A model generated the notes under the pieces. It was not told where the DNA came from and ran no database searches. It worked only from the letters and a program-made list of their open reading frames with translations. A DNA stretch of 6,157 nt from the NCBI GenBank assembly GCA_946543025.1, contig CAMNLN010000214.1, forward strand, positions 1 to 6,157, in the 5' to 3' direction. Position 1 is the stretch's first letter, and each line of letters begins with the position of its first letter. This stretch comes from an uncultured Verrucomicrobiota bacterium. GTDB lineage: Bacteria > Verrucomicrobiota > Kiritimatiellia > RFP12 > UBA1067. The position numbers were made by a program, and so were the translations under genes. This document shows, piece after piece, positions 1 to 6,112 of the stretch.

Positions 1-323
1 GCCAGCACGTGGTCGCCCTTCTCGAGCGAATGGTCGAGCACGAACCGCAGCTGCGGCGTGAACTTCAGGCGCGCCTCGCGGTTGACGATGCGCTCGAACT
101 CGTGCGCGCGGCGGATGATGTGCCCCAACACGCGCTTCTGCTCCGCCTCCTCGCCGAACACCGACACGCGCACCGTCGCGTTGCGCAGATCTTTCCCGCA
201 CGAGACGCCCGTCACCGTCACGAGGCCGGCGGAAACGTCCGCGCCCATCAGGACGCGAAACATCGCGTCCCCGATCACGCGCTTCAGCAGCGAATTGACA
301 CGCTCCAGACGATCGACGGACAT
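1..323 (-). CDS. rbfA: Ribosome-binding factor A, 3' end cut by window edge
   Basis: RbfA binds the 30S subunit near 16S rRNA helix 1 and the decoding region, and is needed for late 30S maturation and cold adaptation. The minus strand opens with MSVDRLERVNSLLKRVIGDA. It continues with a beta segment around residues 35-56 (LVTVTGVSCGKDL, then ATVRVSVFG), a helix around 61-85, and the typical RbfA end LKFTPQLRFVLDHSLEKGDHV at about residues 86-106. Together these make the single KH-like domain of the family. 107 complete codons are visible. Family members are usually 110-130 residues, so only a short C-terminal piece should lie beyond the window. The ATG directly abuts the infB stop (TAAATG), with GAGGAG seven bases upstream, so translation is probably coupled to infB. 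It is the last visible gene of the nusA-infB-rbfA unit. Confidence 0.93.
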   Translation of the reverse strand, partial: MSVDRLERVNSLLKRVIGDAMFRVLMGADVSAGLVTVTGVSCGKDLRNATVRVSVFGEEAEQKRVLGHIIRRAHEFERIVNREARLKFTPQLRFVLDHSLEKGDHVL

Positions 324-2960
324 TTACAAGCTCCTCGGCAGCTCCTCAAGCATGTAACACTCGATCATGTCGCCCTCGACGAACTGCTCGAAGTTCAGGA
401 AGCACACGCCGCACTCTTGCTGGCCCGTGACCTCCTTGACCTCGTCCTTGAAGTGGCGCAGCGTCTGGAGCTTACCTTCCCATATCTTCTTCTCGTCGCG
501 CAGAATGCGGTAGCGGGCCGTGGAGACGAGCTTGCCGTCGAGCATCTGCGAACCGGCGATCTTGCCCACCTTGCCGATGTCGTACACGGCCTTGATCGTG
601 GCATGGCCGAGCACCTTCTCGGTGTACTCCGGCGGCAGCAGGTCGAGCATGCACTGCTTCACGTGGTCGATCAGCTCGTAGATGATGCGGAAGGAGTTGA
701 TGCGGACTCCGTCGTGGCGGGCCTGCTGCTGCACGCCCGAGTCGCAGCCGATGTCGAAGCCCACGATCACGGCCTTGCCGGCGGCGGCGCTCTTCACGTC
801 CGTGAGCGACACGTTGCCCGTGCCGGTGCCGATCACCTTCAGCGACACCTTCTCGCTCTTGATGCCGTTCAGCGCCTCGACGATCGCCTCCAGGGAACCT
901 TGCGTATCGGACTTCACCACCACGCTCAGCTCGTGCTTGTCCCCCTCGCCCATCTTGGACATGAGCGCATCGAGCGACACGGCCTTCGTCGTGGAAAGCT
1001 CCTGCTCCTTGCGCGCCATCGCGGCCTCCTCGGCAAGCGTACGCGCACGCTTTTCGTTCAGCATCACGCGGAATTCCGCCCCCGCCTCCGGCACACCGGA
1101 AAGGCCCGTGCACTTGACAGGCGTGGACGGCCCCGCCTCCTTGACGCGGCGGCCGCGGTCGTCGATGAGCGAGCGCACCTTGCCGAAGTGCTCGCCGATG
1201 AGGACGGCGTCGCCAACCTTCAGCGTGCCGCCCGTGACGAGCAGCGTGGCGGACGGGCCGAAACCCTGCTCCAGCTCGGCCTCGATCACGTAGCCGTTCG
1301 CGCGGCGGCTTGGATTCGCCGTCAGCTCCATCACGTCCGCCTGCAGAAGCATCATCTCCAGCAGGTTGTCGACGCCCTGGCCCGTGGTGCCGGACACCTC
1401 GCAGCAGACGACGTCGCCGCCCCACTCTTCCGGCGTGAGACCGGCCTTCTGAAGCTGCTGCTTGACGCGCTGCACGTTGGCGGTAGGCTTGTCGCACTTG
1501 GTGATGGCCACCATGATCTGAACGCCGGCCTGGCGGGCGAACTTGATCGCCTCCTCGGTCTGCGGCATGATGCCGTCGTCGGCGGCGATGATGATGACGG
1601 CGATGTCCGTCAGCTGCGCGCCGCGCTGGCGCATCGCGTTGAACGCGGCATGGCCGGGCGTGTCGAGGAACGTGATCATGCGCCCGTTCACGTCAACCTG
1701 GTACGCGGAAATCGCCTGCGTGATGCCGCCGGCCTCGCCCGCCGCCACCTTCGTGTGGCGGATGTAGTCCATGAGCGTGGTCTTGCCGTGGTCGACATGG
1801 CCGAGGAAGGTCACGACCGGCGGCCGCGGCTTCATCTGCTCGGGCAGATCCTGCGGAATCTCGTCGTCGGCGTCGATCGCCTTCAGGACAGGCTTCTTGT
1901 TCGCGGCGTCGCGCGCGTGCTCGACGTTGACCTTGTAACCGTACTTCTGCGCCACCTTGGTGGCAACCTCCGGCTCCACGCGCTGGTTGATGGACGCGAG
2001 AACCTTAAGCTGCATCAGGTCGGCGATCAGGCGATTCGGCCGTACGCCAAGCTTCAGCGCCAGCTCCTTCACCACCACCGCGCCGCGGATGGAAATCTCG
2101 CGTGTCGAAACGGAAAGAGAGATCGAAGGTTTCGCCGGCTGCGCGGGCGTCGGCTGCGCCTTCGTGCCGACGCCTGCCGAGATGGTAGCCGCAGGCCGAG
2201 GTTTGGACAGGCGCATCGAGACGGAACTGAAGCCGGCGCGCAAGCCACCCACGCGCGTGGACGGAGGCTTCGCGGATGCGGCAACAGCAGGTTTCTTTGA
2301 CGCAGGCGCCGTCGGTTTCGGCGGTGCGGGAGGTGGCGGGGGCGGGGGCGGAGGCGGCTGCTTCGCGGCTGCCTGTCGGGCCGCGGCCTGCTGCTGCTTC
2401 TGGGACGGATGCTGCTTGGCGGCGGTCCGCTTGTCGCGAGCCTTATTTTGGACATAGTCGTCCACGTCATCCTCGTCGTCGACGTCGTCGTCCACGTCGT
2501 CGTGCCGTGCCGGCAACTGCTCGTCCCCTTCTTCCTGACTGTCGTCCTCGGACATCTGGATGGACACTTTCGGCAACTCGGGGAGCGTCACCTGAATCTC
2601 CACCGGCTTCTCCTTCTCGGACACCTTCGGCGCTGCCGGCGGCGGTTCGGCCGAACGGCCCTCCGCAACGGCGATCGCGCGTTGCCGCGCCGCCTCCAGC
2701 GCGACAGCTTGCGCCTTGTCCCTCTCGGCCCGGACCGCTTCCGCGCGCGCGCGCTTTTCAGCCCGACGCGCGGCGACGGCGTCGGCCTCGGCCTTCACGG
2801 CCGCCGGCCCCTCGCGAAGAAATCGCTGGTTAAGCGTCTCGGCGTCGCTCTCGTCTATCTCCGAAAGCGGCGAATAGACCTCCACCTCCGCCTCCTCGGC
2901 CATTCGCATGACCGAGGCGCAGGTGGCGCCGATCTTTCGGGCAAATTCGTAAACACGCAT
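324..2960 (-). CDS. infB: Translation initiation factor IF-2
   Basis: IF2 is the GTPase that places initiator fMet-tRNA on the 30S subunit and promotes 50S joining. The 878 residues show an N-terminal IF2_N domain (1-51, MRVYEFARKIGAT) and a charged, Ala-rich helical stretch (52-100). A low-complexity linker (about 100-285) has an acidic D/V tract (154-170) and ten prolines (202-211). A second IF2_N domain (293-346) precedes the G domain. The G motifs are G1 GHVDHGKT 387-394, GGITQ 411-415, DTPGH 433-437, TKCD 487-490 and SGT 523-525. After the G domain come domain II (553-640), domain III (from about 678, SVVVKSDTQGSLEAI) and the C-terminal fMet-tRNA-binding domain (778-878). Unusual points are TKCD where NKxD is standard, SGT for SAK, and Ala where His normally follows GGITQ. 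The ATG start has a strong SD and lies four bases after nusA; the TAA stop touches the rbfA ATG. Confidence 0.97.
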   Translation of the reverse strand: MRVYEFARKIGATCASVMRMAEEAEVEVYSPLSEIDESDAETLNQRFLREGPAAVKAEADAVAARRAEKRARAEAVRAERDKAQAVALEAARQRAIAVAEGRSAEPPPAAPKVSEKEKPVEIQVTLPELPKVSIQMSEDDSQEEGDEQLPARHDDVDDDVDDEDDVDDYVQNKARDKRTAAKQHPSQKQQQAAARQAAAKQPPPPPPPPPPAPPKPTAPASKKPAVAASAKPPSTRVGGLRAGFSSVSMRLSKPRPAATISAGVGTKAQPTPAQPAKPSISLSVSTREISIRGAVVVKELALKLGVRPNRLIADLMQLKVLASINQRVEPEVATKVAQKYGYKVNVEHARDAANKKPVLKAIDADDEIPQDLPEQMKPRPPVVTFLGHVDHGKTTLMDYIRHTKVAAGEAGGITQAISAYQVDVNGRMITFLDTPGHAAFNAMRQRGAQLTDIAVIIIAADDGIMPQTEEAIKFARQAGVQIMVAITKCDKPTANVQRVKQQLQKAGLTPEEWGGDVVCCEVSGTTGQGVDNLLEMMLLQADVMELTANPSRRANGYVIEAELEQGFGPSATLLVTGGTLKVGDAVLIGEHFGKVRSLIDDRGRRVKEAGPSTPVKCTGLSGVPEAGAEFRVMLNEKRARTLAEEAAMARKEQELSTTKAVSLDALMSKMGEGDKHELSVVVKSDTQGSLEAIVEALNGIKSEKVSLKVIGTGTGNVSLTDVKSAAAGKAVIVGFDIGCDSGVQQQARHDGVRINSFRIIYELIDHVKQCMLDLLPPEYTEKVLGHATIKAVYDIGKVGKIAGSQMLDGKLVSTARYRILRDEKKIWEGKLQTLRHFKDEVKEVTGQQECGVCFLNFEQFVEGDMIECYMLEELPRSL
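331..336 (-). promoter_or_regulatory. rbfA ribosome binding site inside the infB 3' end
   Basis: GAGGAG lies seven bases before the rbfA ATG and within the last codons of infB (the sequence runs GAGGAG-CTTGTAA-ATG). A second GAGGAG copy sits ten bases further upstream. Together with the zero-base gap between stop and start, this supports the ATG at 323 and translational coupling. Confidence 0.75.
2328..2357 (-). repeat. Polyproline run (10 codons) in the IF2 linker
   Basis: Ten consecutive proline codons (mixed CCG, CCC, CCT and CCA) encode IF2 residues 202-211, followed by Ala-Pro-Pro-Lys-Pro. Mixed codon use suggests the run is kept at the protein level and is not a simple trinucleotide slippage product. 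Runs of three or more prolines stall ribosomes and normally need EF-P for translation. Confidence 0.9.
2451..2501 (-). repeat. Acidic Asp/Val low-complexity tract in the IF2 linker
   Basis: IF2 residues 154-170 read DDVDDDVDDEDDVDDYV. The DNA is a degenerate array of GAC-GAC-GTG/GTC-like units, which is typical of codon-level repeat expansion. It lies in the region between the two IF2_N domains, which is variable and unstructured in this family. Confidence 0.8.
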
Positions 2961-2964
2961 CGTC

Positions 2965-4272
2965 TTAAGCCTCCTCCGTCCCCTCGTCGGCGGTTTCGTC
3001 CGCCTCCTGCGCCAAGCCTGTGGCCTCTGCCACCGCCTGCGCCGCCGCGTACAGCCCCTTTGCCGTCACTTCGTCAAATCCTGTCGCCGCGATGAACCCT
3101 TCCTCGTCGCTCTCGATGATGCCCTCCACCGTCAGGAAGCCCGCGTTCGCCAGCTGCGTCGCCACGGCCGTCGAGACCGAGAACGTGTCGGCCAGCGTCT
3201 TGATCGCCTCGGCCTTCTGGTCTTCGAAGCTCGCCAGGGCCATCGCTTTCGTAATCTCGACGTTCCATCCGGTCAGCTTCGAGGTGAGGCGCACGTTCTG
3301 CCCGCGCTTGCCGATCGCGAGCGAATACTGGTCGGGAGCCACCGTCACATGGACCGTGTTGCGGCCATCGGGATCCACCTCGATCGTCTCCAGCTTCGCC
3401 GGCGCGAGCGCCTGCGCCACATACTGCTTGATGTCGTCCGACCACCGCACGATGTCGATCTTCTCGCCGTTGAGTTCGCGCACGATGTTGCGCACGCGCG
3501 CGCCTTTCAAGCCCACGCACGCGCCCACGGGATCCACCTTCTCGTCGCGCGTCCGCACCGCGAGCTTCGACCGGTAGCCCGGATCGCGCGCCACGCCCAT
3601 GATCTCCACCACGCCCTCGGCGATCTCGGAGACCTCCAACCGGAAGAGCGTCCGCACGAATTCGGCCGACGCGCGGCTGAGCTTCACCGTCGGCCCTGTC
3701 GTCACGTCTTGCTTCACCTCGTCGACAATCGCCTTGATCGAGTCGCCGACATTGTACTCCTCCGTGGGGATCCGCTCCTTTCCGGGCAACAGCATCTCCG
3801 TCTTGCCAACAAGCACGTAAAGGTCGCGCCGATTCACGGCGGACACCGTACCGGTGACGATCTCGCCGATGCGGCCCTTGAACGCGGAGAACACGTTGGA
3901 ACGCTCCGCGTCGCGGATCTTCTGCATGATCATCTGGCGCGAGGTCTGCGCCGCAATGCGTCCGAGGCGCGAGGCCGGCATCTCGACTTCGATGGTGTCG
4001 CCCTCCGCGGCGTCCGCCTTAAAGCGGCGGGCACGGGCGACGGAGATGAATCCGGTTCCCGTATCTTCGTCCGAGACGACAAGCGTGTCGTAGACATGGA
4101 GCTGGAGCGTCTTGCGGTCGATGGTCACGCGCAGGTCGTTCGTCACGCCGGGATTATGGCGCGCCGCCTGCTGGATTGCTTGCTCGATCGCCATCAGGAC
4201 AATCTCGCGATCAACGCCGCGCTCGCGTTCGATGTACGTCACCATCGCCAGCAAATCATTGTTCATGGCCAT
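2965..4272 (-). CDS. nusA: Transcription termination/antitermination factor NusA
   Basis: NusA binds RNA polymerase and nascent RNA, enhancing hairpin pauses and intrinsic termination and taking part in antitermination. The 435 residues show an N-terminal polymerase-binding domain (1-130), an S1 domain (about 136-200, with LLPGKERIPTEEYNVGD) and KH1 (about 228-290, ELNGEKIDIVRWSDDIKQYV, a NusA signature). KH2 follows (about 306-342, with the GxxG loop IGKRGQN), then one C-terminal helix-hairpin-helix/acidic-repeat-like module (about 352-417) and an acidic tail. E. coli NusA has two such C-terminal repeats. I chose ATG at 4272 because AGGAG ends ten bases upstream. An in-frame GTG at 4281 lies only one base from that SD, and an ATG at 4266 is also possible. 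It is the first gene of a nusA-infB-rbfA unit with its own promoter. No rimP precedes it. Confidence 0.96.
   Translation of the reverse strand: MAMNNDLLAMVTYIERERGVDREIVLMAIEQAIQQAARHNPGVTNDLRVTIDRKTLQLHVYDTLVVSDEDTGTGFISVARARRFKADAAEGDTIEVEMPASRLGRIAAQTSRQMIMQKIRDAERSNVFSAFKGRIGEIVTGTVSAVNRRDLYVLVGKTEMLLPGKERIPTEEYNVGDSIKAIVDEVKQDVTTGPTVKLSRASAEFVRTLFRLEVSEIAEGVVEIMGVARDPGYRSKLAVRTRDEKVDPVGACVGLKGARVRNIVRELNGEKIDIVRWSDDIKQYVAQALAPAKLETIEVDPDGRNTVHVTVAPDQYSLAIGKRGQNVRLTSKLTGWNVEITKAMALASFEDQKAEAIKTLADTFSVSTAVATQLANAGFLTVEGIIESDEEGFIAATGFDEVTAKGLYAAAQAVAEATGLAQEADETADEGTEEA
2970..2977 (-). promoter_or_regulatory. infB ribosome binding site inside the nusA 3' end
   Basis: GGAGGAGG, a very strong Shine-Dalgarno sequence, ends nine bases before the infB ATG at 2960. 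It is formed by the last NusA codons (GAG GAG GCT TAA). It confirms the MRVYEF start of IF2 and points to coupled translation of nusA and infB. Confidence 0.8.
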
Positions 4273-4282
4273 AACTTTCACG

Positions 4283-4287
4283 CTCCT
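4283..4287 (-). promoter_or_regulatory. nusA ribosome binding site
   Basis: AGGAG lies upstream of three in-frame candidate starts: GTG 4281 (spacing 1), ATG 4272 (spacing 10) and ATG 4266 (spacing 16). Only the ATG at 4272 has a workable spacing, so this site decides the start. Confidence 0.65.
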
Positions 4288-4295
4288 ATCATGTC

Positions 4296-4335
4296 AAAAA
4301 ACAGAACAAACCTCCGGTGATTCGCCGAACCACCG
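4296..4335 (-). terminator. Hairpin plus U-rich tract in the nusA leader (candidate attenuator)
   Basis: On the minus strand, CGGTGGTTC-GGC-GAATCACCG (4335-4315) forms a 9-bp stem with one G-U pair and a 3-base loop. After a 4-base GAGG spacer comes TTTGTTCTGTTTTTT (4310-4296), 12 T in 15 bases. The element lies between the nusA promoter and the nusA SD. It has the polarity of an intrinsic terminator for minus-strand transcription; the plus-strand reading has no T tract. The displaced, interrupted U tract means termination would be weak without help. The attenuator role is inferred; the hairpin and tract are seen directly. Confidence 0.5.
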
Positions 4336-4351
4336 CAAAAAGACAAGAGGA

Positions 4352-4380
4352 ATAATACCCTATTCAGGCCGGAAAGTCAA
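4352..4380 (-). promoter_or_regulatory. Sigma70-type promoter for nusA-infB-rbfA
   Basis: TTGACT (4380-4375), a 17-base spacer and TATTAT (4357-4352) match the -35/-10 consensus at 5 of 6 positions each with ideal spacing. Transcription should start near 4345, giving a leader of about 73 bases before the nusA ATG. It lies wholly in the gap after uvrC, and a T-rich stretch (4398-4392) upstream could act as part of an UP element. Confidence 0.8.
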
Positions 4381-4398
4381 CGGGAACCGCGAAAAAAA

Positions 4399-5877
4399 TC
4401 AAGATTTCGACTTTTCGCCGGCAGCAGACCCTGCCGCTTTCTTCACGGCGACGGCGAGGGCAACGCTGATTCCCGCCGCAGCCGCGATCTCATCTTCGTG
4501 CGCACGGGCAATTCCATAGATGGAATGGAACTTCTTCAGGAGAGCCATCTTCTTGGCGGGGCCGATGCCGGGGACGGCGTCCAAGGCCGACTCGCGGATC
4601 GCCCGCTCGCGCAGGTTGCGATGATAGGTGATTGCGAAGCGATGCGCCTCGTCGCGAAGGCGCGTCGCCACGAAGAGCGCCTGCGAGTCGCGCGGCAGGA
4701 AGATGTCGCCGCGTTCGTCGTCCGTCACAAGTATCTCCATGCGCTCGGCGAGGCCCACGGTAGGGATGTCCGCGATGCCAAGCTCGGCGAAGACGGCGCG
4801 GGCGGCGCGTAGCTGCGTGATACCGCCGTCGCAGATATAGAGGTCGGCGCGCGGGCTCTTCGCCGCGAGCGTCGACTCGGGGCCGTAGCGACGGCGCGTC
4901 ACCTCCGCCATCGCGCGCGGGTCGTCGGCGCCCTCGAAGGACTCGATTCTGAAATGTCGATACCAGCGGCGATCGGGCAGACCGTCGATCGCGACCACGA
5001 GCGACGCCACGTTGTGCGTACCGAAAAGGTTGGAGATGTCCACGCATTCGATCACGTGCGGCGGCTTGGGAAGTCCGAGCGCGGCTGCCAGTTCGGCAAG
5101 CCCCTGGCGGGCGTCCTCGCGGCGCATCTCCGGCGACTTCCGCACGAAGTGCGCCTTTGTCATCTCCTTGAGGGCGAACACCGTGTCGCGCAGGCGCGCG
5201 GCCTTCTGGAAATCCTCCTTCGCGGCGGCGGCCTTCATCTCATCCGTCACCTCCGCAATCACCTCCGGACGCTCGCCCTTGAGGAAGGCGCACGCCTCGC
5301 CGAAGCGCGCGCGATAGTCCGCCATGGAGATCTTGCCGAGGCACGGCGCGGAGCAGAAGCGGATCACGTCCGCATGGCAGTGCGTGTGCGATTCCTCGTC
5401 GGGCGCAAGCGCCGCGCAGCCGCGCAGCCCCCAGCGCTTCTCGACGAAATCCTTCGCGGCGCGCACGACGGGTGCGGACGGAAACGGACCGAAGTAGAGC
5501 GCGCCGTCGTCACGCACGATGCGACAGGTGCGGAACGCGGGGAACGGCTCGTCGGGATCCGCGCGAAGCGCGAGGTAGCGCTTGTCGTCGCGCATGAGGA
5601 TGTTGAAATGCGGCTTGTACTTCTTGATGAGCGAAGCCTCGGTGAGCAGCGCCTCCGCGTCGTTTTTCACCGTCATGAACTCGAGGTCGGCCACGGAGTG
5701 CACCATCGATCGCACCTTCGGCGCAAGGTCGGCACCCGGACGGAAGTAGGAAAGGACGCGCCGACGCAGGTTCTTCGCCTTGCCGACATAGATGATGACG
5801 CCCCGGCGATCCCTCATCAGGTAGCATCCGGGGCGGTTCGGAACGGTCTTGAGCCGTTCTCGAAGGACGTCGTTCAC
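4399..5877 (-). CDS. uvrC: Excinuclease ABC subunit C, compact form
   Basis: UvrC makes both incisions around a DNA lesion in nucleotide excision repair after UvrA/UvrB damage recognition. The 492 residues show a GIY-YIG nuclease (about 12-95: Y19, YVG 30-32, R38-R40, E80, N92) for the 3' cut and a cysteine set C154/C167/C175/C179. A UVR motif for UvrB contact (about 206-238) and an RNase H-like nuclease (about 274-420) for the 5' cut follow. Likely catalytic residues are D280 (ECVDISN), D350 (CDGG) and H419 (ITYHR). Tandem helix-hairpin-helix motifs lie at about 432-482. E. coli UvrC has 610 residues. The shortfall lies between the UVR motif and ECVDIS, where roughly 120 residues are missing. 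The GTG start is the first one available: the tatA stop is in the same frame just upstream. No SD is visible, so translation is probably coupled to tatA. Confidence 0.95.
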   Translation of the reverse strand: MNDVLRERLKTVPNRPGCYLMRDRRGVIIYVGKAKNLRRRVLSYFRPGADLAPKVRSMVHSVADLEFMTVKNDAEALLTEASLIKKYKPHFNILMRDDKRYLALRADPDEPFPAFRTCRIVRDDGALYFGPFPSAPVVRAAKDFVEKRWGLRGCAALAPDEESHTHCHADVIRFCSAPCLGKISMADYRARFGEACAFLKGERPEVIAEVTDEMKAAAAKEDFQKAARLRDTVFALKEMTKAHFVRKSPEMRREDARQGLAELAAALGLPKPPHVIECVDISNLFGTHNVASLVVAIDGLPDRRWYRHFRIESFEGADDPRAMAEVTRRRYGPESTLAAKSPRADLYICDGGITQLRAARAVFAELGIADIPTVGLAERMEILVTDDERGDIFLPRDSQALFVATRLRDEAHRFAITYHRNLRERAIRESALDAVPGIGPAKKMALLKKFHSIYGIARAHEDEIAAAAGISVALAVAVKKAAGSAAGEKSKS

Positions 5878-5883
5878 GTCTGG

Positions 5884-6084
5884 TTACGCGTTTTCGTCCG
5901 ACTTCTTCTGCTCGATCTTGGGCTTGTCTTCGTCAGCCAGGAGCTGTTCGCCCTCCTGCGTGCCCTTCTTGAACTCGCCCTTCGCCTTGCCGAGCGCACG
6001 CGCCAGCTCCGGCAGTTTCTTGCTGCCGAACACGAGCACGATCACCACCAGAAGCAGTACGATTTGCCAAGGTCCTGAAAACAT
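5884..6084 (-). CDS. tatA: Twin-arginine translocase subunit TatA/TatE family
   Basis: TatA oligomerises in the inner membrane to form the passage for folded proteins exported by the Tat system. The 66 residues are a textbook TatA: a short N-terminus with W6-Q7, one membrane helix (about 8-19, IVLLLVVIVLVF), the FGSKKLPELARALGKAKGEF hinge and amphipathic helix (19-38), then a charged, disordered tail rich in Lys, Glu and Asp. The lysine-rich amphipathic helix and small size favour TatA/TatE over TatB. I chose ATG 6084 because AAGGAG ends seven bases upstream and the protein then begins just before the membrane helix. No tatB or tatC lies nearby, so partners must be encoded elsewhere. It is followed after six bases by uvrC, an unusual partner with no obvious functional link. 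Confidence 0.94.
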   Translation of the reverse strand: MFSGPWQIVLLLVVIVLVFGSKKLPELARALGKAKGEFKKGTQEGEQLLADEDKPKIEQKKSDENA

Positions 6085-6091
6085 TCTTTTG

Positions 6092-6097
6092 CTCCTT
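6092..6097 (-). promoter_or_regulatory. tatA ribosome binding site
   Basis: AAGGAG seven bases before the ATG at 6084. It decides the start in favour of the 66-residue protein over an upstream in-frame TTG at 6141, which has no SD and would add a basic 19-residue extension. Confidence 0.8.
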
Positions 6098-6112
6098 TGA
6101 AGATTTCTGAAT

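Noticed and set aside
9..2300. 763-codon plus-strand open frame antisense to infB
   Set aside because: Its translation is His/Arg/Leu-rich with no recognisable domain, and it mirrors a clearly conserved IF2 gene. In GC-rich DNA with strong third-position bias, long antisense frames are expected.
2214..2555. Internal IF2 start codons giving a shorter isoform, as in E. coli
   Set aside because: The ATG codons for M136 and M249 have no SD upstream, so the sequence gives no support for internal initiation.
2409..3095. 228-codon plus-strand open frame with a hydrophobic Val/Leu start
   Set aside because: The apparent hydrophobic segment is the complement of the repetitive acidic D/V tract of IF2, not a real membrane protein.
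4281..4281. GTG as an earlier nusA start
   Set aside because: It lies one base from the AGGAG site, too close for initiation; ATG 4272 fits better.
4278..4292. Micro-ORF (ATG ATA GGA GCG TGA) overlapping the nusA SD
   Set aside because: No SD at usable spacing and only four codons; could occur by chance.
4269..4297. Second promoter starting at TTGACA just before nusA
   Set aside because: No acceptable -10 at 16-18 bases; the hexamer is part of the T-rich leader tract, and transcription would start inside the gene.
3349..4320. 323-codon plus-strand open frame antisense to nusA
   Set aside because: Same composition artefact opposite the conserved KH/S1-coding region; no family resemblance.
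4389..4436. Intrinsic terminator at the end of uvrC
   Set aside because: The 6-bp CGGCAG/CTGCCG stem is about 20 bases away from the seven-T run, and the AT-rich 7-bp stem nearer the run has no T tract after it. Some readthrough from uvrC into nusA is therefore possible.
4954..6078. 374-codon plus-strand open frame spanning uvrC and tatA
   Set aside because: It covers two well-supported minus-strand genes and their junction, and its translation is low-complexity His/Arg/Leu.
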